Assembly: GCF_019039035.1 (NCBI RefSeq)
Contig: NZ_JAHNZT010000004.1
Location: 124,001-188,000 of the forward strand
Direction: 5' to 3'
DNA: 64,000 bases
DNA from: Citreicoccus inhibens
GTDB taxonomy: Bacteria > Myxococcota > Myxococcia > Myxococcales > Myxococcaceae
Positions 16,403-26,488 of this stretch are shown here, piece after piece (the first letter of the stretch is position 1; the number at the start of each line of letters is the position of its first letter). The position numbers and the translations under genes are program-made. The notes under the pieces are model-generated. The model worked only from the letters and a program-made list of their open reading frames with translations, was not told the origin of the DNA and searched no databases.

Positions 16403-18472
16403 ATGAGCACTCCCTCCGCCTCCCGCTCCGCCCCTTCTCGAACGAAGCTCGACGTGGTCCTGCTCGCGGCGCTGGTCATCTGGGGACTCGCGCAGCTCGC
16501 GCCGCATCTGGCCCATCCCGCCATCTACAACTGGGATGAGGCGATGCATCAGGCCGCCGCGCGCGGCACGCTCGACACGTTCTTCACGCCGCACATCTAC
16601 AAGGACCCGCTCTACCCGAGCGATCCACGCCACTGGTGGGCGGCCCACGTCTGGATGCACAAGCCCACGGGCCCGTTCTGGTTCGCGGCGCTGATGATGC
16701 GTGTCATCGGCGTGACGCCGCTGGCGCTGCGGCTCGCGTCGCTGCTGGGGCATCTGGCGGCGGCGGTCTCGCTGTACCTCATCGCGCGGCGGCCCGCGGG
16801 ACGAACCTGGGCCATGGTGGGCGCGGCGGCCTTCCTCGCGCTGCCCTTCGGATGGCAGCTCGTGCAGGGCCGCTTCTTCGGGGACGTGACGGACTGCACC
16901 CTCGCGGGCTGCAACGCGGTGGCGACAGCGCTCCTCTTCCATGCCACGCGGGAGAGGTCCTGGCGCTGGGGGATTGTGGCGGGCGTGGTGGTGGGGCTGG
17001 GCTTCCTCTGCAAGACAGGGCTGGCGCTCACGCCGCTGGGCGTGGCCGTCTCCCTCTGGGTGCTGGGTCGGCTGCGCTTCTGCGAGGGACCGCGCCTGGG
17101 CACGGTGGTGGCGATGCTCGCCGCGGCCTGGATGGTGGCGGCGCCATGGAGCTTCTATTCCGCGTGGAAGTGGCCCGAGTTGCACGCGCTCGAATCCCGC
17201 GTGACGCGCGCGCACCTCATCGATGACCCGTCGGTGGACGTGGGCCCCTGGCGCCGGCCCCTCGACGCCATCATCAACGAGATCAACACCACCAGCTTCC
17301 AGCCCATCCCGGGCGTGGTGCTCCTGCTGGCCTATTGCGCGCTGCTGGTGCGCGCCGTCCGGCGACGGGAGCTGGAGGTGGTGGGGCTCTCGCTGTGGGT
17401 GGGCGCCACGTGGTTCGTGCTCTCGCTGGGCGCGGTGAAGGTGCCCGCCATCGCGTGGGGCGCGGTGCCCGGCGCGCTCGCCAGCCTGGTCATCGTCGGC
17501 TCGGAGGCCAGACGTCAGCCCGTGGTCGCCGCCCTCCTGACAGGAGGGCTCGCGAGCCCGCTGGCCATCCGTCACCTGCCCGTCCTCACGCGCGCCCGAG
17601 AGATGATTCCCGTCTCACCCCGGCTGGAGCAGACCCGCACGTGGCCCGGGCTCGCCGAGGGCTTGATGTTGGCCTCCGCCGCGATGGTGCTCGGCCTCGT
17701 CATCTGGCGGCTGTCGCGCAAGGCGCCGTGGCTGACAGCCGTCGTCGGCATCCCCGCCTCGGCGCTTCTCGCGTGGCAATTGCTCATCACCGTGCCCGTG
17801 GAGAAGGCGCGCTATCAGGGCGCGCATGCGCAGGAGCTGTATGTGAGCTCCTCGCGCGAGGTCGGGCTCGCGCTGGCGAAGGCCACGCCCGCGCGCAGCG
17901 TGCTCTTCGAGGCGGTGGAGATGGACCCTCCGCTCACGTTCGAGACGCTGAGCCTCATGTTCTGGAGCGGGCGCATGGCCTACCGCGTGCCGCCGGATGT
18001 CCCGCTCGCGCGCTCGCGCGGCTACCACGCCTACCTCGTCTCGCCCCTCGCCGAGCCCTACGCACCCGTGCCCGGCGTCCCCGCCCACGCGGCGATGCGT
18101 GCCTATGACCTGGAGGAGCCTCGCCCCACGCCGCCCCCGCTCCCGGAGGGCGTCACCCCGCTCTCCATTCGAGAGGGAAACCTGGAGGTGCTCGGCTATG
18201 CGACGGGCGACGCGGGCGGCGGCCAGGACCGTTACGCCTTCTATGTTCGCGTCCTCGGCCCCGCCCAGACATTGCGAGTCACTTTCCATTCTTCACAGGA
18301 TGGAATTGAGGAGCGCGAGCTGCCCCTCTCCGCCTCGCTGCGCCATCCGCCCGCCCTCTCCTCCGCGAGCTGGTTCATCCTGCCCACGGTGGGTCCTCGC
18401 CTCTCCCAGCTCACCCACCTGGAGCTGGGCAGCGTGGGCCAGCGCGTGGCCGTCGCGCCCGCCGCGCCCTGA
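16403..18472 (+). CDS. GT39-family (ArnT/PMT-like) membrane glycosyltransferase
   Basis: This 689-aa integral membrane protein has about a dozen hydrophobic segments. The first periplasmic loop contains the acidic pair of GT39/GT83 enzymes (AIYNWDEAMHQ, Asp-Glu) and an aromatic/Lys stretch (HWWAAHVWMHKPTGPFWFAA), as expected for polyprenyl-phosphate-sugar donor enzymes. The C-terminal ~200 residues form a soluble domain. It probably transfers a sugar from a lipid carrier to lipid A, another lipid or protein outside the membrane; the acceptor cannot be told. It starts 57 bp after the methyltransferase gene, in the same direction. Confidence 0.8.
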   Translation: MSTPSASRSAPSRTKLDVVLLAALVIWGLAQLAPHLAHPAIYNWDEAMHQAAARGTLDTFFTPHIYKDPLYPSDPRHWWAAHVWMHKPTGPFWFAALMMRVIGVTPLALRLASLLGHLAAAVSLYLIARRPAGRTWAMVGAAAFLALPFGWQLVQGRFFGDVTDCTLAGCNAVATALLFHATRERSWRWGIVAGVVVGLGFLCKTGLALTPLGVAVSLWVLGRLRFCEGPRLGTVVAMLAAAWMVAAPWSFYSAWKWPELHALESRVTRAHLIDDPSVDVGPWRRPLDAIINEINTTSFQPIPGVVLLLAYCALLVRAVRRRELEVVGLSLWVGATWFVLSLGAVKVPAIAWGAVPGALASLVIVGSEARRQPVVAALLTGGLASPLAIRHLPVLTRAREMIPVSPRLEQTRTWPGLAEGLMLASAAMVLGLVIWRLSRKAPWLTAVVGIPASALLAWQLLITVPVEKARYQGAHAQELYVSSSREVGLALAKATPARSVLFEAVEMDPPLTFETLSLMFWSGRMAYRVPPDVPLARSRGYHAYLVSPLAEPYAPVPGVPAHAAMRAYDLEEPRPTPPPLPEGVTPLSIREGNLEVLGYATGDAGGGQDRYAFYVRVLGPAQTLRVTFHSSQDGIEERELPLSASLRHPPALSSASWFILPTVGPRLSQLTHLELGSVGQRVAVAPAAP

Positions 18473-18613
18473 GCCGCGAGCCACGCGCTTTCGCGGGCTC
18501 TGAGAGTCTGGCCATGGCTGCCTTTGGCTCGCCATGTCAGACCCCTTTCTACACTCCGCGTCGCATTCGGGTTTCCAGGCCATCTCGGCCATCCCCGACG
18601 ACGAGGAGCAACC

Positions 18614-21604
18614 ATGCGTCGAAGTCTGATGTGCGCAGTCCTGGGCGCGCTCATGTTCGCGAGCGCGTGCGACCGCGGTGAGGAGGCCCCGGTCCCCGAA
18701 CCCGCGACACACGCGGAGGTCCCCCTGCTCACACAGGGGGAGTCCCGCCAGGAATTGTCAGGCATTTCGGGCGGGGAGACGGTCTTCGGACTGGAGGTGC
18801 CCGCCGGTCAGTCCAAGCTGACCGTCACGTTGGCGAACGCGACCAACGTGGACCTGTATGTGAAATACGGGGCTCAGCCCACGCTGACCAGCTACACGTG
18901 CCGGTCCAAGACAACCACCGACACAGAGCAATGTGTCATCACCGCGCCCACGGCGGGCATGTGGTTCATCACGGTGCGCGGCACCGCCGCCTTCACCGGC
19001 GTCACCCTCACGGCCGTCGCCACGCCCGCGCCGGATCCCAGCGTGGTTGCCCTCACCTCGGCCCTGCCGGTGACGGGCATCTCCATCCCCGCCGACGAGA
19101 CGCGCTACTACACGCTCGACGTCCCCGCCGGGCAAGGCCGAGTCGCCTTCGAGCTCACCGGAGGCACGGGCGACGCGGTGCTCCTGGCCAACTTCGCCGC
19201 CAAGCCCTGGCCGCTGTCCGCGGACTGCACGGGCAACCTGCGCTCGGGGACCGCGAGCTGCGTCATCAACCAGCCCCGCGCTGGCACCTGGTACGTGGCG
19301 GTCCAAGCCAAGAGCGCCCTCGCCAACTACAAGCTCCAGGGCACCTTCACGCCCGTCGCGGAGGCGGCCGAGGTCGTCCTCGCGGATGGGCAATGGATGC
19401 CCTTCGCCAGCACGCCCACGCAGGACGCGATGTTCCGCATCGACGTGCCCGTGGATCAGGTGGGCCTGACGATGGAGCTGTCCGGCGCGCCCGACGTGGC
19501 GGATGTCTATCTCAAGACCAAGGGACGCCCCACGCCCACGGACGCCCGCTTCTGCACGGGCAGCACCTCCAGCAGCTGTTCCTATTACACGCCGGAGCCA
19601 GGCCCCTGGTACGTGCGCGTGCGCTCGAACGCGACCGCTTCGGACACACGCGTGCGTGCCACGCTGGCGCCCATCGCGCCCCTGGCACCGGGTGAGTCCC
19701 AGACACTGACCGCGGTGCCGCAGAGCCGCACGCTCTACTACCGCCTGGACGTCCCCGCGGACGCGAAGGGCCTGACGGTGACGGCCACCAGCGGCACCTC
19801 GGTGGGCCTGGCCCTGCGGCCCGGTTCCTGGTCGGCCTCCGCCCTCTCCACGTGCAATCAGAATCGCTGCACCGTCACGAAGCCCCAGGCCGGCGGCTGG
19901 TTCATCACCCTCAATGTCGCCGCGAACACCGCGGCCACCTTGCTCGCCACCGTGGAGCGCAGCGACCTTGCGACCATGGAGCTGGCGGACACGGCGCCGG
20001 TGAGCGTCTCGGTCCCCATCAACACCCGTCAGTACTTCCGGTTCGAGGTCCCTCCCAACAGTGAGCAGGTCGTCTTCGACCTGTATGCCCGCCTCCCCGC
20101 GCCCGTGGGTGCCTCGATGTTGGTCCAGTATGGACGCGAGCCGACCACGTTCGACGCCGCATGCGCCAGGTCCTACGGGTCCCCCACCGAGTCGCGCCGC
20201 TGTGTCTTCACGCGCCCCGCCGCGGGCACGTGGTACGCAATGGTCACCTCACCCGTGCCCCTGACGGCCACGGTGCGCGCCACCACCGCCCAGCCCTATC
20301 CCCTGTTCAGCGGTTGGATGGAGCCTGCCTTGACGGGGACCCAGAACTCCGAGCGCCTGTGGACGGTGGATGTCCCCGCGGGCACCAGCGACCTGCTCGT
20401 GCAGCTCTCCGAGGTGATGAACGGCTGGGATGTCTGGTCCCAGGGTGACGTGGCGCTGCTGGTGAGGCGCGAGGGCATCCCCAACTCGGCGGACTCCGAC
20501 TGCAAGTCGGACGTGCCAGACGCGCCGCTGGAGACCTGCGCCATCGCGAACCCCCAGCCGGGCCGCTGGTACATCCTCGCCCGAGGGAAGACAGACTTCT
20601 CCAACGTGCAACTCACGGCCACGACCTCGGCCACGCCCGCGGACGAGGTGGAGGCGCTGGAGAATGGCGTGGCGCGGGTGAACCTCACCGGCAAGGTGGG
20701 CGCCTATCGCCTCTGGAAACTGGACATCCCAGCCGGGCAGAAGCGCGTGGAGTTCGATGTCTCGGGCGGCACGGGTTCGCTGGACTTGTATGTCCAATCC
20801 GGCACGCGCCCCTCGCCCACGAACACCGTGTGCCATGCGGCGCCGGCCTCCACGGGTGAGCGCTGTGTCATCGACCAGCCCCAGGCGGGCACGTGGTTCG
20901 CGCTCGTCCGCGCGGCCTCGGACTTCAGTGGCGTGTACCTCACTGGGCGCTACTCCCAGGACACGGACGTCGCGCCGCTCACGCCGCACATCCCCGTGCC
21001 CAACCTGACGGCGGAGGGCACCATTCCACGACTCTTCGCCATGGACGTTCCGGCCGGGCGGACGCAGCTGCGCGTCCACGTCTCCGGCGACTTGCAGAAC
21101 GTGGAGCTGCGGGCGAAGCGCGCCGCCGTCCCCACCCTGACGGATACGCGTTGCACGTCTGGCCTTGGCAGCCAGTCCATGGACTGCGTCGTCTCGGCGC
21201 CGGCCGCGGGCACCTGGTACGTGCTGCTGACCGGCAAGTACCGCGGGGCGACCCTCACCGGGATGGATCAGCTCACCCAGGCGGTTTCGGGCATCGAGCC
21301 GCTCCTGAACGGCTCGCGGATCCGCGTGCCGGCCGGGGCGGGCTCTCACTACTACGTGGTGTCAGTCCCCGCCGGGGTCTCGGCCCTCGAGGTGTCGACC
21401 GTGGGCGTCCCGAAGAAAACCTCGGGCTCCACCAACCTCTATGTGCGACGCGGCGATGCGCCCGTCTCCACCTACGACTGCGCCTCCACCCTCTCTGGCA
21501 CAGACGACGCCTGCACGCTGACCTATCCGCAGGCGGGCCTCTGGTACATCGATGCCCGCGGCATCAGCTACAACGACGTCGAGCTGCGGGTGCGCCATGA
21601 CTAG
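18614..21604 (+). CDS. Lipoprotein with nine PPC-type repeats
   Basis: The 996-aa protein has a lipoprotein signal (LMCAVLGALMFASAC). After that it is built only of PPC (bacterial pre-peptidase C-terminal) domains of about 105 aa. I count nine, each ending in the pattern xPxAGxWYxxVRx (for example NQPRAGTWYVAVQA, DQPQAGTWFALVRA). Each starts with an YxLDVPAGQxxLxF-type strand, contains NVDLYVKYGAQPT-type turns and has two Cys that probably pair. PPC domains normally sit behind secreted proteases and bind Ca2+ or surfaces; here there is no enzyme. I infer a surface or periplasmic binding or scaffold protein. ATG 18614 has GAGGAG just upstream. It is followed after 85 bp by a larger paralogue. 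Confidence 0.85.
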   Translation: MRRSLMCAVLGALMFASACDRGEEAPVPEPATHAEVPLLTQGESRQELSGISGGETVFGLEVPAGQSKLTVTLANATNVDLYVKYGAQPTLTSYTCRSKTTTDTEQCVITAPTAGMWFITVRGTAAFTGVTLTAVATPAPDPSVVALTSALPVTGISIPADETRYYTLDVPAGQGRVAFELTGGTGDAVLLANFAAKPWPLSADCTGNLRSGTASCVINQPRAGTWYVAVQAKSALANYKLQGTFTPVAEAAEVVLADGQWMPFASTPTQDAMFRIDVPVDQVGLTMELSGAPDVADVYLKTKGRPTPTDARFCTGSTSSSCSYYTPEPGPWYVRVRSNATASDTRVRATLAPIAPLAPGESQTLTAVPQSRTLYYRLDVPADAKGLTVTATSGTSVGLALRPGSWSASALSTCNQNRCTVTKPQAGGWFITLNVAANTAATLLATVERSDLATMELADTAPVSVSVPINTRQYFRFEVPPNSEQVVFDLYARLPAPVGASMLVQYGREPTTFDAACARSYGSPTESRRCVFTRPAAGTWYAMVTSPVPLTATVRATTAQPYPLFSGWMEPALTGTQNSERLWTVDVPAGTSDLLVQLSEVMNGWDVWSQGDVALLVRREGIPNSADSDCKSDVPDAPLETCAIANPQPGRWYILARGKTDFSNVQLTATTSATPADEVEALENGVARVNLTGKVGAYRLWKLDIPAGQKRVEFDVSGGTGSLDLYVQSGTRPSPTNTVCHAAPASTGERCVIDQPQAGTWFALVRAASDFSGVYLTGRYSQDTDVAPLTPHIPVPNLTAEGTIPRLFAMDVPAGRTQLRVHVSGDLQNVELRAKRAAVPTLTDTRCTSGLGSQSMDCVVSAPAAGTWYVLLTGKYRGATLTGMDQLTQAVSGIEPLLNGSRIRVPAGAGSHYYVVSVPAGVSALEVSTVGVPKKTSGSTNLYVRRGDAPVSTYDCASTLSGTDDACTLTYPQAGLWYIDARGISYNDVELRVRHD

Positions 21605-24600
21605 CCACGCGCGCGCCGCTGCATCCCTGCCTTCTCAATCCCTCTCCACACGCGCCGGCGCGACTCCGCCCCGGCACGAGGATGGCGTCATGTCTTCGCG
21701 GTCCAGGGTCGTCTGGTTTGGATGTCTGCTCGGGCTGTGCCTGAGCGCATGCGGTCCCACCGCGAGCCGCCCGACTCCGGGGCAAGAAGCGACTGGCACC
21801 ACGATTGGCGGGGCGACGCTCACCGCCGTCGCGCTGACGGCGGGCCAGGCCACCTCCGTGTCGGGCGCGAAGGACGAGCAGAAGCTGTTCACGCTCCAGG
21901 TGCCCCCCGGCCAGAAGGTGCTCAATTTCAAGACATCGGGCGGCACGGGGGACGTGGACCTCTTCGTGCAGTTTGGCGCCGAGCCCACCACCACGTCCTA
22001 CCGGTGCGCGTCCACGGCCGCGGGCAACACGGAGCTGTGCGCCATTGACAACCCCGAGGCGGGCACCTGGTACGTGATGACCCGAGGCTACGCCGCCTTC
22101 GCGACCGTCTCGCTGCTGGGTGAGTACGCCCCGCTGGCGAACGTGCTCGGCAGCGGCCAGTTCGTCACGGTGAGCGGCGCCGCGGGGAGCCAGCGCTACT
22201 GGACCGTGTCGGTGCCCGCGGGCCAGACGGCCCTGCACGTGCGAACGATGGGCGGCTCGGGCAATCCGGACCTGTATGTGTCGTTCGACACGCCTCCGAC
22301 GACCACCGCGGCCACGTGCACCTCGGCGAGGTCTGACTCCTCCATCGAGGAGTGCAACATCGCCAATCCGCAGGCGGGCACCTGGTACATCATGGTCCGC
22401 GGCACCACGGACTACACCAACGTGCGCGTCACCAGCAGCCTCCAAGCGGCAGACGGAACGCCGGTGATGTTCCTGGGCAATGACCGGGTGGAGAGCCCGC
22501 TGAGCGCCAGCGTCAACGAGTTGCTCAACTATGCCATCGAAGTGCCGCCCGGGCAGACCGTGCTCCGGGTCCGCACGACGAGCAGCATGATCGAGAACTC
22601 CAACCTCTACGTGCGGTTCAACGAGCGCGCCACCACGACGACGTATGACTGTCTTTCCGAGCAGCCATACGCCATCGACGAGTGCGTCATCAACAACCCG
22701 CAGGCGGGGACCTGGTACATCCAGTTGCACGCCAAGAGCGCCTTCATCGGCGTCGCGCTCCAGGCGTACTACGCGAACGGCGCGCTCGCGCCGCAGGAGC
22801 TGACGCCGGGCAAGCCGTCCTCCGGCTTCACGTTGATGAGCGCCAGCGACACCCGCGCCTTCACGCTGTCCGTCCCACCCAACGCCGGCAAGCTGCGCAT
22901 CTCGGTGAACCGGGGCGACAACGCCATCTCGCCGACGGTCTATCTGGCGTATGGCGCGCTGCCCAAGCCCACCAACAGCAGCACCTACGCATGCTCATCC
23001 ACCTCGAGCTGCGAGGTCAATGAGCCACAGGCGGGCACCTGGTATGTGCTGGCGACCACGGACTCCACCATCCGGCTGAACACCACCTTGCGCGTCTGGT
23101 ACTCCGGTGAGGTGAGCGCGCCGGTGGCGCTGGTGAACGGGCAGGCGCTGAGCGGCATCTCCGCGTCACCGGACGACAACCGCTACTACACCCTCAACGT
23201 CCCCACCGGGCAGCGCCGCCTGCGCTTCGACATGACGAGCAGCGCGGGCCAGCCGCGGATCGCCATCCGCTCGGGCACGCGCCCCGTTCCCGCGGACACG
23301 TCCAGCTACAATGATTGCCAGGGCACACTGACGGATGGGCGCACCAGCTGCGTGTTCGACCTGCCCGTCTCGGGCCTCTGGTACGTGCGGATGCGGGCCA
23401 CCAAGGAGGTCGCGGACTTCTTCGTTCGCGCCACCTTCACCGCCACGGCGCCGGAGCTGCCCACCGAGCCCCTCACGGTCGGCCAGTGGGTGACGGACCT
23501 GTCCGGCACGTACATGGTGGATCGCTTCTACAGCTTCAGCGTGCCGGTGGGCATGCAGAGCCTGAAGTTCGAGCCCCTGCCCGGCGACGGAAACGCCGCA
23601 TACTTGATGCAGGCCGGCGCGAAGCCACCCGCAACCGGAGGCAGCACCTGCACGAGCGCGTGTGAAATCACCGCCCCCACCTCGGGCACCTGGTATGTGC
23701 GCGTCCGCGGTCGCGAGAACTACACCGGCGCGGGCCTGCGGGTCTCCCTCCAGCAGTACCCCGAGCTGCCCATGAACCAGTGGGTGGGCCCGTTGGCTTC
23801 GTCGCAGTACGGCTCCGGCAGGTTCTTCCGCATCGAGGTGCCAAGCGGCCTGTCCGCGCTGACCCTCGAGGGCCGCCTCGGCAATGGCTCCTTCGCGACG
23901 CTCCAGGCCACACGGAGCACGCCCCCCACGACGAGCGTGGACTGCAACGGGGTTCAGCCGGACGGTGGACGGCGGTGTGTCATCGCGAATCCCCAGGCGG
24001 GCACCTGGTTCCTCCAGGCCGGCAACCCGACGGGGAACACCACCGACGTGACACTTCGGGCCAGCGCGGATCGCCTCCCTGACTCCACGCTGACGCTGGC
24101 GGACAACGTCCCGCTCGCGCTGACGGACTTCGCGGGGCGCTACCGCTACCTCACCCTGAACGTCCCCGCGGGCCAGACGCTGCTCACCGTGGACCTGCTC
24201 ACCCAGCAGGACGCGGAGCTGTATGTGAAGCAGGGCAGCGCGCCCACCACGACGAGCTACAAGTGCATGGCCAGCTCCACGCAGGCGCAGCCCGGCGCCT
24301 CGTGCGCGGTGCAGGCCCCCGCTTCGGGCCTCTGGTACGTGATGGTCAAGGCGGAGGATGGCTTCCAGGGCCGCGTGCGCGCCACCACGTCCACCACCCG
24401 CACGCTCACCTCGGGCATCTCCGAGGTCGCCATCTCCGGCGCGCTGGGCGAGCAGCGGCTGTATCAGTTCGACGTGGCCCCGGGCATGAGCGACCTGGCC
24501 TTCAATCTGCGCAACACGACGGGCACGGCCAACCTCTTCGTGCGCTACGGAACCCCGCCGGACAACACGACGTCCGACTGCACCGTGCAAGTGGTGGGCA

Positions 24601-25690
24601 AGGCCGAGGACACGTGCGCCTTCAGTCAGCCGCAGGCGGGCACCTGGTACGCGGCGGTCCGCGCCGTCTCCGCGGCGTTCACCGGCGCGGTGCTGACGGC
24701 GACGTCGGCGCAGACTCCCGGGGAAGGCGTCCCGGAGCTCACCCGCGGCGTCGCCATCAACGGCCTCCACGGCGAGGGCTACGCCGTGCAGCTCTACAAG
24801 CTGGAGGTCCCGGCCGGCCAATCCCTGCTCAAGTTCAACCTGTCGGGCGGGGACGGCTTCGCGGACCTCTACATCCAGCGCGGCGTGCGCCCCACCATGG
24901 CCAATCCGGCCTGCTTCGCGGAGGGCACTTCGGGCAACGTCGCGACGTGCCTCGTGCAGAACCCCGAGGCGGGGACCTGGTTCGTCGCGGTGGGCCGGGC
25001 GTATGCCTTCAGCGGCGCCAGCCTGACGGGCACGTACTCCAACGAAGGAGATGTCTTCCCGCTCGCGCGCGGCGCCCCGGTGCCCAACCTCTCCAGCACG
25101 CCGGTTCAGGCGCAGTACTTCCAGGTGGAGGTGCCCGCGGGCCAGGGCTTCCTCAGCCTGGACCTGTTCGGCGGCGGAGCCAACGCGGTGATGACCGCGC
25201 GCGCGGGCGCCCTGCCCACCGCGAGCGACACCGCCTGCGCCGTCAAGACGACGAGCCGACGCGCCTGTGAAATCCAGAACCCCACGCCGGGCCTCTGGTA
25301 CGTGCGACTGAGTGGCACCTTCAACGGCGCGCTGCTCAGCGCGGACTACGACGCGGTGGGCGCGCCGGATGGCATCCAGCCGCTGGTGAACCGGGCGCTC
25401 GTCATCAACCCGTCCTGCATCAACGCGAGCTCGCCGCTCCAGTACAAGCTGGAGGTGCCCCCCGGCGCGACGAAGCTGACGTTCGTCACGCAGGGCACCG
25501 TGTCCTGCAACGGGGCGGGCATCGACCTGCGCGTCCTGCTGGGAAGCCCCGCCACGCAGACGGACTACGACTGCCTGTCCAACAACGTCGGCAGCGCGGA
25601 GACCTGCACCTTCCAGAGCCCCGCCGCGGGCACCTGGTACGTGCGCCTCTCCGGGGTGGCCTCATCCGTGGGAGTGGTGGGCACCTACGA
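18800..25690 (+). repeat. Tandem array of ~315-bp PPC-encoding units in two adjacent genes
   Basis: Twenty-one coding units of about 315 bp occur head to tail, nine in the first gene and twelve in the second. A near-identical DNA core reading caggcgggcacctggtac recurs at the end of many units (for example near 22370, 22705, 23030 and 24635). The units are diverged at protein level elsewhere, so the array is old, but the conserved core could recombine and change repeat number between strains. Confidence 0.75.
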
Positions 25691-25694
25691 GTAG
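21690..25694 (+). CDS. Giant lipoprotein with twelve PPC-type repeats
   Basis: The 1,334-aa protein has a good lipobox (CLLGLCLSAC), a short linker, then twelve PPC-type repeats of about 105 aa. Repeat ends include NPEAGTWYVMTRG, NPQAGTWYIMVRG, APTSGTWYVRVRG, QPQAGTWYAAVRA and SPAAGTWYVRLSG. Two Cys per repeat bracket a short variable loop. No catalytic domain is present. It is a paralogue of the protein encoded just upstream and arose by duplication plus repeat expansion. The ATG at 21690 has GAGG eight nt upstream and yields a proper signal peptide; the frame is open farther 5'. A perfect 13-bp hairpin follows the stop. Confidence 0.85.
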   Translation: MSSRSRVVWFGCLLGLCLSACGPTASRPTPGQEATGTTIGGATLTAVALTAGQATSVSGAKDEQKLFTLQVPPGQKVLNFKTSGGTGDVDLFVQFGAEPTTTSYRCASTAAGNTELCAIDNPEAGTWYVMTRGYAAFATVSLLGEYAPLANVLGSGQFVTVSGAAGSQRYWTVSVPAGQTALHVRTMGGSGNPDLYVSFDTPPTTTAATCTSARSDSSIEECNIANPQAGTWYIMVRGTTDYTNVRVTSSLQAADGTPVMFLGNDRVESPLSASVNELLNYAIEVPPGQTVLRVRTTSSMIENSNLYVRFNERATTTTYDCLSEQPYAIDECVINNPQAGTWYIQLHAKSAFIGVALQAYYANGALAPQELTPGKPSSGFTLMSASDTRAFTLSVPPNAGKLRISVNRGDNAISPTVYLAYGALPKPTNSSTYACSSTSSCEVNEPQAGTWYVLATTDSTIRLNTTLRVWYSGEVSAPVALVNGQALSGISASPDDNRYYTLNVPTGQRRLRFDMTSSAGQPRIAIRSGTRPVPADTSSYNDCQGTLTDGRTSCVFDLPVSGLWYVRMRATKEVADFFVRATFTATAPELPTEPLTVGQWVTDLSGTYMVDRFYSFSVPVGMQSLKFEPLPGDGNAAYLMQAGAKPPATGGSTCTSACEITAPTSGTWYVRVRGRENYTGAGLRVSLQQYPELPMNQWVGPLASSQYGSGRFFRIEVPSGLSALTLEGRLGNGSFATLQATRSTPPTTSVDCNGVQPDGGRRCVIANPQAGTWFLQAGNPTGNTTDVTLRASADRLPDSTLTLADNVPLALTDFAGRYRYLTLNVPAGQTLLTVDLLTQQDAELYVKQGSAPTTTSYKCMASSTQAQPGASCAVQAPASGLWYVMVKAEDGFQGRVRATTSTTRTLTSGISEVAISGALGEQRLYQFDVAPGMSDLAFNLRNTTGTANLFVRYGTPPDNTTSDCTVQVVGKAEDTCAFSQPQAGTWYAAVRAVSAAFTGAVLTATSAQTPGEGVPELTRGVAINGLHGEGYAVQLYKLEVPAGQSLLKFNLSGGDGFADLYIQRGVRPTMANPACFAEGTSGNVATCLVQNPEAGTWFVAVGRAYAFSGASLTGTYSNEGDVFPLARGAPVPNLSSTPVQAQYFQVEVPAGQGFLSLDLFGGGANAVMTARAGALPTASDTACAVKTTSRRACEIQNPTPGLWYVRLSGTFNGALLSADYDAVGAPDGIQPLVNRALVINPSCINASSPLQYKLEVPPGATKLTFVTQGTVSCNGAGIDLRVLLGSPATQTDYDCLSNNVGSAETCTFQSPAAGTWYVRLSGVASSVGVVGTYE

Positions 25695-25708
25695 TCCTGG
25701 ATGCACCG

Positions 25709-25744
25709 GGGCCCGGTGACGCCCGTGCGTCACCGGGCCCTTCT
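25709..25744 (+). terminator. Perfect hairpin after the 12-repeat lipoprotein gene
   Basis: GGGCCCGGTGACG (25709-25721) pairs without mismatch with CGTCACCGGGCCC (25728-25740) around a 6-nt loop and is followed by TTCT. It lies 15 bp after the stop codon. Confidence 0.8.
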
Positions 25745-25957
25745 ACGTTTCCCCATCGGGCTCTCGACACCGCCCTCGAACCCGCGTCCCTCCGACGTCC
25801 GCTGGCGCTCGCTTCCATCTCCAGGCTGAGCACTGAGCAACGCGCGGAACGTTCATGGCCGAGCAACGCCAAACCTCACGGCGCTCTCTGCTTTTGCAGC
25901 GAGTTATGGAAACACCCGGCTGTCTCAGCCAGATGTCTTCACGCTGTGGAGGAGTGC

Positions 25958-26401
25958 TTGAATATCCATCGTCACGCGGCGCGCTGTCTCGTTCTGTCCG
26001 CCATGTCCTGGGCGTTGGCCTTCGCTTCCGGCTGTGGTGTCGCAAGCCCTTCGGAGAGCACCGCGCCCGAAACGGAGTACACGCAGGACGACTCCGAGGT
26101 CTCGGCGCAAGCGCAGGAGCTCGCCGGCTGCAAGTTCTACAATTACTATCACGACGAAGGGACGAACCCCGGAGGGGCCAATCGCTGCTCGAACGCCTGT
26201 CAGTGCGACGGGATGCGCACGTGCAGCTCCTTCGGGTGGTGCCAGGGCACCGCGCGTCCTCCGGTGAGCTGCACCAGCCCCCAGTACTACTGGAATGAGG
26301 CGTGGAACCCCCAGGGCTCGAACCGCTGCTCGAGCAACTGCGATTGCGATGGTCGGCGCACCTGCAGCTCCGCCGGATGGTGCCAGGGCACCGCGCGCTG
26401 A
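25958..26401 (+). CDS. Small Cys-rich lipoprotein with two tandem Cys modules
   Basis: Roughly 147 aa. The signal peptide ends with a clear lipobox (ALAFASGC). After an acidic linker come two copies of a ~45-aa module: CKFYNYYHDEG / CTSPQYYWNEAW, then NxGGANRCSNACQCDGMRTC / NPQGSNRCSSNCDCDGRRTC, each ending CSSxGWCQGTAR. Six to seven Cys per module suggest disulfide-knotted surface domains. I do not know the function. I prefer the TTG at 25958 because GGAGG lies 5 nt upstream; an in-frame GTG at 25946 overlaps that Shine-Dalgarno site, and ATG 26003 would shorten the signal peptide. Confidence 0.7.
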   Translation: MNIHRHAARCLVLSAMSWALAFASGCGVASPSESTAPETEYTQDDSEVSAQAQELAGCKFYNYYHDEGTNPGGANRCSNACQCDGMRTCSSFGWCQGTARPPVSCTSPQYYWNEAWNPQGSNRCSSNCDCDGRRTCSSAGWCQGTAR

Positions 26402-26436
26402 GTCACGCCGCGCACGCCTCGGCCCCAGTGTCTCCG

Positions 26437-26464
26437 GGCCGCGCCCCACGAGAGGGGAGCGGCC
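26437..26464. terminator. Hairpin between convergent genes
   Basis: GGCCGCGCCCC and GGGGAGCGGCC form an 11-bp stem with one mismatch around the loop ACGAGA. It sits between the stops of the Cys-rich lipoprotein (plus) and the FAD monooxygenase (minus), so it can serve both directions. Confidence 0.55.
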
Positions 26465-26488
26465 TTGGGCGCGGCAGCGGTGAGCGGC

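Noticed and set aside
18800-25690. CRISPR-like periodic repeats.
   Set aside because: The periodicity (~315 bp) is coding, in frame, and corresponds to PPC domains; no short repeat-spacer pattern occurs anywhere in the window.
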